This document shows, piece by piece, positions 17,001 through 24,655 of a DNA stretch of 64,000 bases (its first letter is position 1; each line of letters starts with the position of its first letter). This DNA is from Corallococcus macrosporus DSM 14697 (lineage in GTDB: Bacteria; Myxococcota; Myxococcia; Myxococcales; Myxococcaceae). Made by a program: the position numbers and the translations under genes. Location of the stretch: positions 2,334,501-2,398,500 of the forward strand of contig NZ_CP022203.1 in assembly GCF_002305895.1 (NCBI RefSeq), written 5' to 3'. A model generated the notes under the pieces. That model was not told where the DNA came from. It searched no databases and was given only the letters and a program-made list of their open reading frames with translations.

Positions 17001-19030
17001 AAGTCCAGGGCGGGGTTGACGGCGACGGCCGGGGCGGGCGCCGGAGGCTCCGCGAAGTCGATGGCGAACGGGTCCGCCGCGGGGGCGGGGGCCGGCGCGG
17101 AGCCGAAGTCAGCGGCGAACGGGTCCGCCGCGGGGGCGGGGGCCGGCGCGGAGCCGAAGTCAGCGGCGAACGGGTCCGCCGCGGGGGCGGGGGCCGGCGC
17201 GGAGCCGAAGTCGGCGGCGAACGGGTCCGCTCCAGGCGCGGGCGGCTCATTGAAGTCGAACGACAGGTCCGGGGCTGGCGCGGCGGGGGCCGGCAGGTCC
17301 GCGAATTCCAGGGCCTGGGGCGCGGCGGGCGCGGGCAGGTCGGAGAAGTCCGCGGCCCCCGGTGGCGGCAGGGCGAACGGGTCGGCGTTCGCGGGGACGG
17401 GCAACTCGGCGAAGTCGAAGGACGGCGCTCCCGCGGCGGGCGGGGGCATGGCGTAGGGCTCGGCAGCGGGCGCGGCCGGCATGGCATACGCGTCCGGCGC
17501 GGGCGGCAGGGCGAACGGGTCGTCCTGGGGCGGCGGCAGGGCGAACGGGTCGTCCTGGGGCGCGGCCGGCTGCGCATGCGCGGGGGGCGGCGGCAGGGCG
17601 AACGGGTCGTCCTGGGGCGGCTGGGCGGCGGCGCCGGGAGATTCGATGTCGAAGGCGAACGCGTCCTCGGCGGGCGGGGCCTCCACGGGGACCGGCAGGG
17701 CGTCGTCGGAGGCGAAGTCGAAGTCGCGCGCGGTGCCCGCGGGCTCGTTCACGCCGTAACCCTGCGTTGCGTCCTCGGCGGGCGCTTCGACGGTGTCGAA
17801 GTCGAAGTCGCGCGCGGTGCCGGCGGGCTCGTTCACGCCGTAGCCCGACGCGGCGGGGGCGGGCGGCTCGCGGTAGGCGTCGCTCGGCAGGGGGATGGAG
17901 ACGACGCGCGTCACCTCGCGCGTGTCCCGCGCCGGCTCGCCAGGGTCGTCACCGAACGCGTCCAGCCCATCCGACGGCGGCATGGCCGCGGCGGCCTCGG
18001 CGGGCGAGCTCATGTCGAAGGCGAAGGCGTCCTCCTCGGGCGCGGCGCCCGGGGGGGGCACCGCGGCCTCGGCGGGCGCGCCCATGTCGAAGGCGAAGGC
18101 GTCCTCCTCGGGCGCGCTGCCGGGAAGGGGGATGCTGGCGGCCTGCGGGGCCTCGCTCATGTCGAAGGCGAACGGATCTGCTTCAGGCGCGCCGCCGGGC
18201 AGGGGGATGCTGGCGGCCTGCGGGGCCTCGCTCATGTCGAAGGCGAACGGATCTGCTTCAGGCGCGCCGCCAGGGAGGGGAATGGCGCCGGAGGCGTCTG
18301 GCGCGGCCGGCGGCGGAATGGCACTCGAGGACACGGGCGCGCCGGGGAGCGGAATCGCGGCGGAGGCGGCCGGGTGCGCGGGCGCGGCACCGGGCAGCGG
18401 GATGGCGCCAGCGGCGGGCGCACCCGGGAGGGGAATGGCGCCAGCGGACGCGGGCGCGCCGGGGAGCGGAATGGCGGCGGAGGCGGCAAGGTGTGCCGGC
18501 GCGGCGCCTGGCAGCGGAATGGCGGAGGCGGCCGGCGCGGCACCCGGCAGCGGAATGGCGGCGGAGGCGGCCGGCGCGGCACCCGGCAGCGGAATGGCGG
18601 AGGCGGCCGGCGCTGCTGCACCGGGCGGCGGGACGGCGCCGGGGAGCGGAACCGCGGCGGGCGCGGGGGCGGCGCCGGGCAGCGGGATGGCGCCAGCGGA
18701 CGCGGGCGCACCCGGGAGCGGAACCGCGGCGGTGGCCGGGTGAGCGGGGGCGGCACCGGGCAGCGGAACCGCGGCGGCGGCCGGCGCGGCACTGGCGTCA
18801 GGCGCGGCACCGGGGAGGGGAACGGCGGCGGACCGGGGCGCCGGGGCCGGCGCGCCCGGCAGCGGAACGGCGGGCTCGGCGGGCGCAGGCGCCGGGGGCG
18901 CGCTCACCGCTTCGAGCTTGATGGGGAAGGTGGTCTGGCACCGGGCGCACTTGAGCTTCGCGCCTCCCGGGGGGATCCGCTTGTCATCGATGTTGTAGTT
19001 CGTCTGGCAAGACGGGCAGGAGACTTTCAT
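14027..19030 (-). CDS. Zinc-ribbon / GYF-like / TPR membrane protein, 1667 residues
   Basis: The N-terminus is an MJ0042-type zinc ribbon (CPSCQTNYNI and CARCQTTF; Cys5, 8, 28, 31). Next comes about 700 residues of Ala/Pro/Gly-rich linker with IPLPGA and ADPFAFDM repeats, then a GYF-like module (FHVRRRSGKVFGPFDEGVIV, about 750-810), one membrane segment (about 870-893) and some 750 residues of TPR repeats to the end. The zinc ribbon plus GYF plus membrane order resembles the gliding-machinery protein AgmX/GltJ, which interacts with MglA, but here a TPR array replaces the TonB-like tail. The N-terminus is predicted cytoplasmic and the TPRs periplasmic. Function is inferred only. Confidence 0.85.
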   Translation of the reverse strand: MKVSCPSCQTNYNIDDKRIPPGGAKLKCARCQTTFPIKLEAVSAPPAPAPAEPAVPLPGAPAPAPRSAAVPLPGAAPDASAAPAAAAVPLPGAAPAHPATAAVPLPGAPASAGAIPLPGAAPAPAAVPLPGAVPPPGAAAPAASAIPLPGAAPAASAAIPLPGAAPAASAIPLPGAAPAHLAASAAIPLPGAPASAGAIPLPGAPAAGAIPLPGAAPAHPAASAAIPLPGAPVSSSAIPPPAAPDASGAIPLPGGAPEADPFAFDMSEAPQAASIPLPGGAPEADPFAFDMSEAPQAASIPLPGSAPEEDAFAFDMGAPAEAAVPPPGAAPEEDAFAFDMSSPAEAAAAMPPSDGLDAFGDDPGEPARDTREVTRVVSIPLPSDAYREPPAPAASGYGVNEPAGTARDFDFDTVEAPAEDATQGYGVNEPAGTARDFDFASDDALPVPVEAPPAEDAFAFDIESPGAAAQPPQDDPFALPPPPAHAQPAAPQDDPFALPPPQDDPFALPPAPDAYAMPAAPAAEPYAMPPPAAGAPSFDFAELPVPANADPFALPPPGAADFSDLPAPAAPQALEFADLPAPAAPAPDLSFDFNEPPAPGADPFAADFGSAPAPAPAADPFAADFGSAPAPAPAADPFAADFGSAPAPAPAADPFAIDFAEPPAPAPAVAVNPALDFGDVDFGSPPPAASPSIPDSLEFDPTARPDDDLEADLSDPLPPPPNAGPADGLEMLSFIDDAAGKDGGAQAGAKVRRFHVRRRSGKVFGPFDEGVIVKMLEDGQLLGNEDVSQDSETWSAIGTVPTFAAAIQRLMEGPAKLVTPAAAPAAAVVDAPRVDGVDPQANMKRLEQLYEGRMAAVSVVDRSGNTEKWKKRIPLMIAAGVAVVVAGIGAGTEFGTRYGAFGRKALFPPRVADGSPQAKQVQEAKQALLTDTFDSYKQAREITAKVLQQKEYPEVRSLWCQSVHYLQRRYAAGNPNEMSRCRQDMAEIGFLGEKDVDFIKASAALALTSRQADSVIPALSDAHSREDTQADAELAFLLAEAYAQKRDEKRALDTLKKVLAKNPKSAKAHHAMGNLHQSADRADEAAAAYAAALEADPKHVASAVELAAVELLVRKDVEKGAEAVERALAPDVQSALGPAELARARGLKGVAMFQRHQPKEAEAELKAALEMDEKSAFLRGQLARVLRAQRNFDGALPIYKALSVEEPNNLEFADGHITALVMTGKMQDALEAVTKANGVFPNEARIAYLFGRIEDALDKLSDAEGHYKRAIAADENLVEARLYLGRFYLAQRRNAEARAQLEEAVKKAPEHAGVRAGLGELALAENNALLAQQEFERSVKLDPILADAHLGLSRVALLTDDLETAKTEANRALELDPHLLKDGRLQRGLVLWRLGQLEEAVAELEKAKTEDPRSTTIPITLGAVLLERGDLPGAESNLGLALSNEPSNHEALYYLALVKAKRLEFTQALDNMRKAVERAPNRPDYHYAYGVILRDAKNLPDAMDSWRKTVELDASHADAHEALGHAQLESSQFDEAIASFEASLKADPRRTRVMGSIGDAYFAAARWNDAIKRYQSALKADPKLTYVYYKVARAFTEQAQHAKAIDWYRKATNADSENPMAYYYLGFAYKERNKKREAVQAFKDYLSRKPDATDKQDIEDEIYDLQN
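17064..17216 (-). repeat. In-frame tandem repeat, 51 bases x 3
   Basis: Copies begin at 17064, 17115 and 17166 with a partial fourth at 17217. The copies are nearly identical and encode a 17-residue unit of the type DPFAADFGSAPAPAPAA in the linker of the zinc-ribbon/TPR protein. Confidence 0.9.
18131..18280 (-). repeat. In-frame tandem repeat, 75 bases x 2
   Basis: Two 75-base copies (18131 and 18206) encode a 25-residue unit beginning EADPFAFDMSEAPQAA within the same linker. Confidence 0.85.
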
Positions 19031-19259
19031 GGGGTTCCTTCGACGGGACCGGCTGGCGCGAATGCTCGCGAGAGGGGGACCGAGCGCCTTCGCGGTGCGC
19101 GCAGGCTACCAGAGGCGTTTCCAGCCCGGAAAGAACGCACACGAAGAGGTTGAAGCGCACCCTCCCAGGCAAGCGGGCGAGGGCCCCCGTCTCCCGCCGG
19201 TCAGCACCCGGCGTTCGTTTCGCCGCTCCCGGAGTGGAAGGTGGTAGACCCGCCCCTCA
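19031..19259. promoter_or_regulatory. Divergent promoter region
   Basis: This 229-base gap separates the minus-strand zinc-ribbon/TPR gene from the plus-strand glycan operon. A TAGACC box at 19245-19250 lies only 9 bases before ATG 19260 with no Shine-Dalgarno sequence, which suggests a leaderless or very short leader transcript for the operon. No small gene is apparent. Confidence 0.45.
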
Positions 19260-20573
19260 ATGGAACCCATTGTCATCCTGGGCGCGGGCCTCGCGGGCCT
19301 CTCCACCGCCCACTTCCTGACCAAGCCCTGGCGCCTCATCGAGAAGTCCGACCGCGTCGGAGGCCTCATCAAGACCGAGGTCATCCAGGGGTGTTATTTC
19401 GACCCCACCGGCCACTGGCTCCACCTGCGGGACCCGGAAATCCAGGCCCTGGTGAACACGCTGTGGCTGCCGGAACAGATGGTCCGCATCCAGCGCAAGG
19501 CCGGCATCTTCACGCGCGGCGTCTTCACGCGCTTCCCGTACCAGGTGAACACCCACGGCCTGCCGCCGGAGGTGGTGGCGGAGAACCTCACGGGCTACGT
19601 GGAGGCCATCTACGGTGAGAAGGGCCGCGAGCTGCGCGAGCGCGAGCCCCGCAACTTCGAGGAGTTCATCCTCCGCTACATGGGGGAGGGCTTCGCGAAG
19701 AACTTCATGGTGCCCTACAACCAGAAGCTGTGGACGGTGCACCCGCGCGAGATGTCCGCCGCCTGGGTGGGCCGCTTCGTGCCCCGCCCCAACCTGAAGG
19801 AAGTGGTGGACGGCGCGCTGGGCGCCGGCAGCGACGCGGTGGGCTACAACGCGTCGTTCCTGTACCCGCGCGAGGGCGGCATCGAGAGCCTCGCTCGCGC
19901 CATGCTGAGCCACCTGAAGGGTGGCCAGCTCAGCACGCACACCGAGCCCACCGCCATCGATTGGAAGGCCCGGAAGGTGACGCTGTCGGACGGCACCGTG
20001 CAGCCCTATGCGGGGTTGGTGTCCAGCATCTCCCTGCCCGGACTGGTGAAGCTGCTCGCGAAGGGCGAGGCCGGCGTGCCCGACGCCGTGCAGGACGCGG
20101 CGAGGAAGCTGCGCGCCACCACCGTCACGTACGTGGCCGTGGGCGCCAAGGGGGCCAACCGCCAGCCCTGGCATTGGATCTACCTGCCGGAGCCGGAGTT
20201 CCACACGTACCGCATCGGCTCGCCCTCCGCGGTGTACGCGCCGCTGGCGCCCCCGGACACGTCCACCTTCTACGTGGAGTACAGCCACCACGGCGAGCTG
20301 TCCCCGGCCGCGGCGGAGCAGTACGCGGTGGAGGACCTGGTGCGCTCGCAGATGATTCACGCCGCGGACGACGTCCTCTTCGCCCAGGCGCGTGAGATTC
20401 CCCACGCCTACGTGCTCTACGACGAGGCCTACGGCCCCGCGAAGTCGGAGATTCTCCGCTTCCTGGAGCACGCGGGAGTCCAGATTGCCGGCCGCTATGG
20501 GCAGTGGGAGTACTCCTCCATGGAGGACGCCATCCTCGCGGGACGGGCGTGCGCGAGGACTCTCAACGGTTGA
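19260..20573 (+). CDS. FAD-dependent oxidoreductase, UDP-galactopyranose-mutase/amine-oxidase-like
   Basis: 437 residues. The N-terminus is a dinucleotide-binding fold (IVILGAGLAGLSTAHFL, then E33 and a GG motif RVGGLIKT). The middle segment (FILRYMGEGFAKNFMVPYN and KLWTVHPREMS) resembles UDP-galactopyranose mutase and protoporphyrinogen-oxidase-like flavoproteins found in polysaccharide clusters. It is the first gene of a run with a GT2 glycosyltransferase and a polysaccharide deacetylase. The substrate is not identifiable; a sugar-nucleotide or lipid-linked sugar is an inference. Confidence 0.75.
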   Translation: MEPIVILGAGLAGLSTAHFLTKPWRLIEKSDRVGGLIKTEVIQGCYFDPTGHWLHLRDPEIQALVNTLWLPEQMVRIQRKAGIFTRGVFTRFPYQVNTHGLPPEVVAENLTGYVEAIYGEKGRELREREPRNFEEFILRYMGEGFAKNFMVPYNQKLWTVHPREMSAAWVGRFVPRPNLKEVVDGALGAGSDAVGYNASFLYPREGGIESLARAMLSHLKGGQLSTHTEPTAIDWKARKVTLSDGTVQPYAGLVSSISLPGLVKLLAKGEAGVPDAVQDAARKLRATTVTYVAVGAKGANRQPWHWIYLPEPEFHTYRIGSPSAVYAPLAPPDTSTFYVEYSHHGELSPAAAEQYAVEDLVRSQMIHAADDVLFAQAREIPHAYVLYDEAYGPAKSEILRFLEHAGVQIAGRYGQWEYSSMEDAILAGRACARTLNG

Positions 20574-20646
20574 CATCCCCCTCGCCCACCCGTCGCATTG
20601 TATCGACGGGTGGCCTGGGGCGTGTTAGCCATCCCTGTTCGAGTCC

Positions 20647-21357
20647 ATGGCCCCGCATCTCACCGTCGTCATTCCGGTCTACAACGAGGAGTCCATCATC
20701 GCCTCGGCGGCGGAGGAGCTGCGCCAGGGGCTGGAGGCGCGCGGGCTCGACTACGAAATCATCTTCGCGGAGAACGGCTCCCGCGACGCCACGCCCGCCA
20801 TCTTGGAGGAGCTGTGCGCGAAGAACCCGCGCCTGCGCTGGTTCCACTCGGAGACGCCCAACTACGGCGTGGCGCTCAAGGCCGGCATCCTCAAGGCGCG
20901 GGGCACCTACGTCATCTGTGATGAAATCGACCTGTGCGACCTGACCTTCTACGACGCGGCGCTGCCGCGGCTGGAGCGGGGCGAGGCGGACATGGTCGTG
21001 GGCTCCAAGGCGGCCAAGGGCGCCAGTGACCAGCGCCCCCTGATCCGCCGGGCGGCCACGCGGGTGCACAACAAGCTGCTGAAGGTGGCGCTGGGCTTCC
21101 AGGGCACCGACACGCACGGCCTGAAGGCGTTCCGCCGCGAGGCGCTGCTGCCCGTCATCCAGAAGTGCGTGGTGGACATGGACGTGTTCGCCAGCGAGTT
21201 CGTCATCCGCGCCTGGCGCGAGGGCCTGCGGGTGGTGGAGATTCCCATCCAGCTCCAAGAGAAGCGCCAGCCCTCCATCCACCTGTTCAAGCGCGTGCCC
21301 AACGTGTTGAAGAACGTGGGCAAGCTGTTCTACGTCATCCGCGTCCGCGGGACCTGA
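20647..21357 (+). CDS. Family 2 glycosyltransferase (dolichyl-phosphate mannose synthase-like)
   Basis: 236 residues, one GT-A domain and no membrane anchor. It starts with LTVVIPVYNEE and has FAENGSRDAT for nucleotide binding. The DXD-equivalent reads CDEIDLCD, so the metal site is DEID. It resembles DPM1-type enzymes that transfer a sugar to polyprenyl phosphate. The next gene follows after 17 bases. Confidence 0.85.
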   Translation: MAPHLTVVIPVYNEESIIASAAEELRQGLEARGLDYEIIFAENGSRDATPAILEELCAKNPRLRWFHSETPNYGVALKAGILKARGTYVICDEIDLCDLTFYDAALPRLERGEADMVVGSKAAKGASDQRPLIRRAATRVHNKLLKVALGFQGTDTHGLKAFRREALLPVIQKCVVDMDVFASEFVIRAWREGLRVVEIPIQLQEKRQPSIHLFKRVPNVLKNVGKLFYVIRVRGT

Positions 21358-21374
21358 GCGGGGGAGGGCGCACC

Positions 21375-22313
21375 GTGCGGCTGGCGTCCATCTCCGTCGA
21401 CCTCGACTCGCTGCCCCACTACTGCCGCATCCACGGCCTGCCGGAGGCGATGCTCGACGACCGCGCCCGCTCGCTGGTGCACGCGGTGGCGGTGCCGCGC
21501 TTCCGGGAACTGCTGGACGGGCTGGGCGTGCCGGGGACCTTCTTCGTCATTGGCGAGGACCTGGAGACAGACCCGGCCGCCGCCGTGGGCATGCGCGCCT
21601 CCCACGAAGCCGGCATCGAGGTGGCCAGCCACAGCCACGCCCATGACTACGCGCTGACGCGCCGGGGCCCGGCGGCCATCCAGGAGGACCTGGCGCGCGC
21701 GGACGCTGCCATCCATCAGGCCACCGGGGTGCGCCCCGTGGGCTTCCGCGCCCCGGGCTACACCCTGAACGCGGACCTGTACGCGGCCACGGCGGCGCTG
21801 GGGTACCGGTATGGCTCCTCGGCCTTCCCCGCCGCGCCGTACTACGCGGCGAAGGCGGCGGTGATGGGCGGCCTGGCCATGCTGGGGCGGCCGTCCCGCT
21901 CCGTGCTGGACACGCCCCGGGTGCTGCTGGCGCCCCGGGTGCCGTACCGGCCCGACCCGGCGCAGCCCTACCGGCGGGGCACGGGCAGCGTGCTGGAGCT
22001 GCCCATGACGGTGACGCCCGCGCTGCGCTTTCCCCTCATCGGCACCTTCGCCACCACGCTGCCCCGCGCGTCCCTGCACGCGCTGTGGCGCACCTGCCGC
22101 CGGGACCGCTTCTTCAACTTCGAGCTGCACGGCGTGGACGTGCTGGACGCGTCGGACGGGATTCCCCCGGAGTTGGTGCGGCAGCAGCGGGACCTGCGCG
22201 TCAGCGCCACCCAGAAGATGGCGCGCCTGCGCGAGGTGTTTGGCTGGCTGAAGGCGGAGCGCGAGGTCCTCACGCTGCGCGACGTCGCCGGGCGCCTGGC
22301 CTCCACGGTGTAA
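21375..22313 (+). CDS. Polysaccharide deacetylase (NodB homology domain)
   Basis: 312 residues from GTG 21375, which has GGGAGGG nine bases upstream. The NodB motifs are visible: SVDLDSL with the catalytic/metal Asp, SHSHAHDYALT with metal His residues, and FRAPGYTLN. The carbohydrate-esterase 4 family removes N- or O-acyl groups from glycans. With a polyprenyl-type GT2 directly upstream the pair recalls ArnC/ArnD (transfer then deformylation of a lipid-linked sugar), but this is an analogy only. Confidence 0.85.
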   Translation: MRLASISVDLDSLPHYCRIHGLPEAMLDDRARSLVHAVAVPRFRELLDGLGVPGTFFVIGEDLETDPAAAVGMRASHEAGIEVASHSHAHDYALTRRGPAAIQEDLARADAAIHQATGVRPVGFRAPGYTLNADLYAATAALGYRYGSSAFPAAPYYAAKAAVMGGLAMLGRPSRSVLDTPRVLLAPRVPYRPDPAQPYRRGTGSVLELPMTVTPALRFPLIGTFATTLPRASLHALWRTCRRDRFFNFELHGVDVLDASDGIPPELVRQQRDLRVSATQKMARLREVFGWLKAEREVLTLRDVAGRLASTV

Positions 22314-22443
22314 GGCCTTCCCACGAGGGGCGCCTGTCCGACAGCGCACGTCCGCGCCGTGCCTGGGTGTCCGTGGGGCACGCTTGCGCCGTCCGGGCGA
22401 CGGCGTACTCCCGGCGGCGGGGTGGGTGGTGTAAAGAGCCCCC

Positions 22444-23298
22444 ATGCTGGAGAACGTCACCGACCGATTGAAGAAGGGCCTGCGCGAGTGGACGGACCGG
22501 CTGGCCAATGACGAGCAGAAGCAGCGGCTCCAGGCGCTGGCGCGCCCGGGGAACGAGTACGGGGTGGACCCGTTCGGCTTCGACCTGGACTACAGCCTGT
22601 CCGCGGTGGCGCCGCTCCTGTGGCTCTACCGGAACTACTTCCGCGTGGAGACGTACGGCATCGAGCACGTGCCGGCCGGCCGGGTGCTGCTGGTGTCCAA
22701 CCACTCCGGCCAGCTTCCCATGGACGGCGCCATGATTGGCGTGGCGATGATGCTGGAGGCCAGCCCGCCCCGCCCCATCCGCAGCATGGTGGAGAAGTGG
22801 GTGTCGTCGCTCCCGTACGTGTCCACCTTCATGGCGCGGGTGGGGCAGATTGTCGGCACGCCGGAGAACTGCCGGCGGCTGCTGGAGTCGGAGGAGGCCA
22901 TCCTCGTCTTCCCGGAGGGGACGCGCGGCATCAACAAGCTGTGGCCCCAGCGCTACCAGCTCCAGGAGTTCGGCCTGGGCTTCATGCGCCTGGCGCTGGA
23001 GACGAACACGCCCATCGTCCCCGTGGCCGTGATTGGCGCGGAGGAGCAGGCCCCGGCGCTGATGGACCTGAAGCCGGTGGCGAAGCTGCTGGGCTTCCCG
23101 TCCTTCCCCATCACCCCCACCGGGCTGCCCATTCCCCTGCCCACCAAGTACCGCATCTACTTCGGCGAGCCGCTGCACTTCTCCGGGCGCCCGGATGACG
23201 AGGACAGCGAGCTGGACAAGAAGGTCCGCACCGTGAAGGCGTCCATCCAGTCCATGCTCCACCAGGGCCTCAAGGAGCGTCAGGGCGTGTTCTGGTGA
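22444..23298 (+). CDS. PlsC-type lysophospholipid acyltransferase
   Basis: 284 residues. Acyltransferase motif I reads NHSGQLPMDG, so His and Asp are separated by six residues instead of the usual four; motif III is FPEGTRGINK. The substrate could be lysophosphatidic acid or another lipid. A TAAAGA box 6 bases before the ATG and the absence of a Shine-Dalgarno sequence suggest its own short-leader promoter. It lies in the same direction as the glycan genes and the following epimerase. Confidence 0.85.
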   Translation: MLENVTDRLKKGLREWTDRLANDEQKQRLQALARPGNEYGVDPFGFDLDYSLSAVAPLLWLYRNYFRVETYGIEHVPAGRVLLVSNHSGQLPMDGAMIGVAMMLEASPPRPIRSMVEKWVSSLPYVSTFMARVGQIVGTPENCRRLLESEEAILVFPEGTRGINKLWPQRYQLQEFGLGFMRLALETNTPIVPVAVIGAEEQAPALMDLKPVAKLLGFPSFPITPTGLPIPLPTKYRIYFGEPLHFSGRPDDEDSELDKKVRTVKASIQSMLHQGLKERQGVFW

Positions 23299-23333
23299 GC
23301 GCCCGGCGCGGCGGTGCTAAAGAGGGGGGTTCC

Positions 23334-24257
23334 ATGAAACCGGCCGTCGTCGTCACGGGCATCAGCGGCAACCTCGGCCGCACCCTCGCGAAGCTGCTCC
23401 ACAAGCACGAGCGCATCATCGGCATCGACCGGCGCCCCTTCATGGGGCGGCCGAAGGACGTCGAGATGTACGAGCTGGACCTCCGCAAGAAGAAGGCGGA
23501 GGACGTCTTCCGGAAGAACGAAATCCGCGCCGTCATCCACATGGGCATCATGCATGACCCGCGGATGAGCGAGGAGGAGCACCACTCCTTCAACGTCGTG
23601 GGCACCACGCGCCTGCTGGAGTACTGCGCCAAGTACGGGGTGAAGAAGGTCGTCGTCCTGTCCTCGGCCAACGTGTACGGGCCCAGCCCGGACAACTCCA
23701 ACTTCCTCACGGAGGACGCGCCGCTGATGGCCGCCAGCCGCTTCTCCGGCGTGCGCGACCTCATCGAAGTGGACATGCTGGCGCACAGCTTCTTCTGGAA
23801 GCACCCCCACATCGAGACGGTCATCCTCCGGCCCGTCCACATCGTGGGGCCCACCATCAAGAACGCGCCGTCCAACTACCTGCGCATGCGCCGGCCCTGG
23901 ATGATGGCGGGCTTCGACCCCATGGTGCAGCTCATCCACGTGGAGGACGTGGCGCGCGCCATGGTGGAGGCGCTCCGCCCCGAGCCCAAGGGCGTCTACA
24001 ACGTCGTGGGCCCCGGCGAGGTGCCCCTGTCCGCGGTGATGCGCGAGCTGGGCAACACCCCCATCCCCGTCCCCCACCCGGTGGCCCGGCCGCTGCTGGG
24101 CATGTTGTTCAAGTACCGGCTGGCCAACTTCCCGCCTCCGGAGCTGGACCACATCCAGTTCCTGTGCGCCGTGGATGGCAGCCGCTGGGTGAAGGACGTG
24201 GCCTGGAAGCCGCGCCACTCCATGCGCGACACCATCCGCTCCGTCCAGGGCGACTAG
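23334..24257 (+). CDS. NAD-dependent epimerase/dehydratase family (extended SDR-like) protein
   Basis: 307 residues from ATG 23334, preceded by GAGGGGGG. It has TGISGNLGRTLA for NAD(P) binding, DRRPF as the acidic residue after strand 2, and an SSANVYGP segment. The usual YxxxK catalytic pair is not found at the expected site (the region reads SRFSGVRDLIEVD), so it may be a non-catalytic binder or have diverged chemistry. It is the last gene before the sigma-54 small-RNA locus. Confidence 0.8.
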   Translation: MKPAVVVTGISGNLGRTLAKLLHKHERIIGIDRRPFMGRPKDVEMYELDLRKKKAEDVFRKNEIRAVIHMGIMHDPRMSEEEHHSFNVVGTTRLLEYCAKYGVKKVVVLSSANVYGPSPDNSNFLTEDAPLMAASRFSGVRDLIEVDMLAHSFFWKHPHIETVILRPVHIVGPTIKNAPSNYLRMRRPWMMAGFDPMVQLIHVEDVARAMVEALRPEPKGVYNVVGPGEVPLSAVMRELGNTPIPVPHPVARPLLGMLFKYRLANFPPPELDHIQFLCAVDGSRWVKDVAWKPRHSMRDTIRSVQGD

Positions 24258-24278
24258 CCGCGGGAAAGTCCGAGGCCC

Positions 24279-24376
24279 CCTGACGCGGCTGTCAGGCCGC
24301 GCATGGCGACTGGCCCCGGGGGCCCTGACAGCGATGTCAGAGGCCCGACCGCGGGGCAGGGGGCTGTCAGGCCCCC
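24279..24376. promoter_or_regulatory. Cluster of TGTCAG inverted repeats upstream of the sigma-54 promoter
   Basis: Three dyads lie 87-184 bases before the predicted start of transcription: CCTGAC-6-GTCAGG (24279-24296), CTGACA-4-TGTCAG (24325-24340) and GGGGGC-TGTCAG-GCCCCC (24359-24376). Repeated CTGTCAG/CTGACAG half-sites at this distance fit upstream activator sites for a sigma-54 enhancer-binding protein. The activator is unknown, and these could instead be RNA hairpins downstream of the epimerase gene. Confidence 0.5.
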
Positions 24377-24435
24377 GGAAGCCGCAACCCCTTGAATCTC
24401 AAGCCCTCCGCCAGCGCCCGCTCCCCGCGAGGTGC

Positions 24436-24452
24436 TTGGCACCGCCATTGCT
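24436..24452 (+). promoter_or_regulatory. Sigma-54 (RpoN) -24/-12 promoter
   Basis: The sequence TTGGCACCGCCATTGCT matches the RpoN consensus YTGGCAC-N5-TTGCW at every defined position, with GG at -25/-24 and GC at -13/-12. The predicted start of transcription is near 24463. It points rightward into the tandem hairpin/terminator units and not toward any protein gene on the plus strand. Confidence 0.82.
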
Positions 24453-24462
24453 CTAGGAGTGG

Positions 24463-24584
24463 TCCGTCACGGCGCGGCGGCAAGGGCCCGGAAACGGTGC
24501 CGCCCCGTCAAACTGTAGGGCACTCCATGGGGGAGTTCCCGACGCCTTCCGTCTCGGCCGGCCCCGAGACGGCGGGCGGTTTCT
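24463..24584 (+). ncRNA. Candidate sigma-54-dependent small RNA, unit 1 with leader hairpin
   Basis: Predicted transcript from the RpoN promoter. A leader hairpin pairs GGCGGCA (24476-24482) with TGCCGCC (24498-24504). Unit 1 (24514-24584) then forms hairpin 1 (GGGcACTCC / GGAGTtCCC around loop ATGGG) and hairpin 2 (24543-24578, 15-position stem with loop CCGGCC) followed by GTTTCTT, an intrinsic terminator. Size would be about 122 nt. No credible short open frame is seen in it. Sigma-54-driven intergenic RNAs are known in Myxococcus (Pxr), but I cannot show that this is related. Confidence 0.7.
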
Positions 24585-24655
24585 TGTAGGGCGCTCCATG
24601 GGGGAGCTCCCGACGCCCACCGCCTCGGCCGGCCCCGAGACGGTGGGCGGTTTCT
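24514..24655 (+). repeat. Tandem duplication, 71 bases x 2, with compensatory changes
   Basis: Copy 1 24514-24584 and copy 2 24585-24655 differ at six positions. A24522/T24536 in copy 1 become G24593/C24607, preserving a base pair in hairpin 1. T24548/C24573 (mismatch) become A24619/T24644 (pair), and T24547-G becomes C24618-G in hairpin 2. One change (T24552 to C24623) loses a pair. The pattern supports selection on RNA structure. Confidence 0.9.

Noticed and set aside
14228-19153. A 1641-codon open frame on the plus strand, antisense to the zinc-ribbon/TPR gene
   Set aside because: It is a by-product of high GC and biased third positions. The minus-strand frame has a zinc ribbon, a membrane span and clear TPR repeats; the plus-strand frame has none and is composed of R/G/H/V-rich noise.
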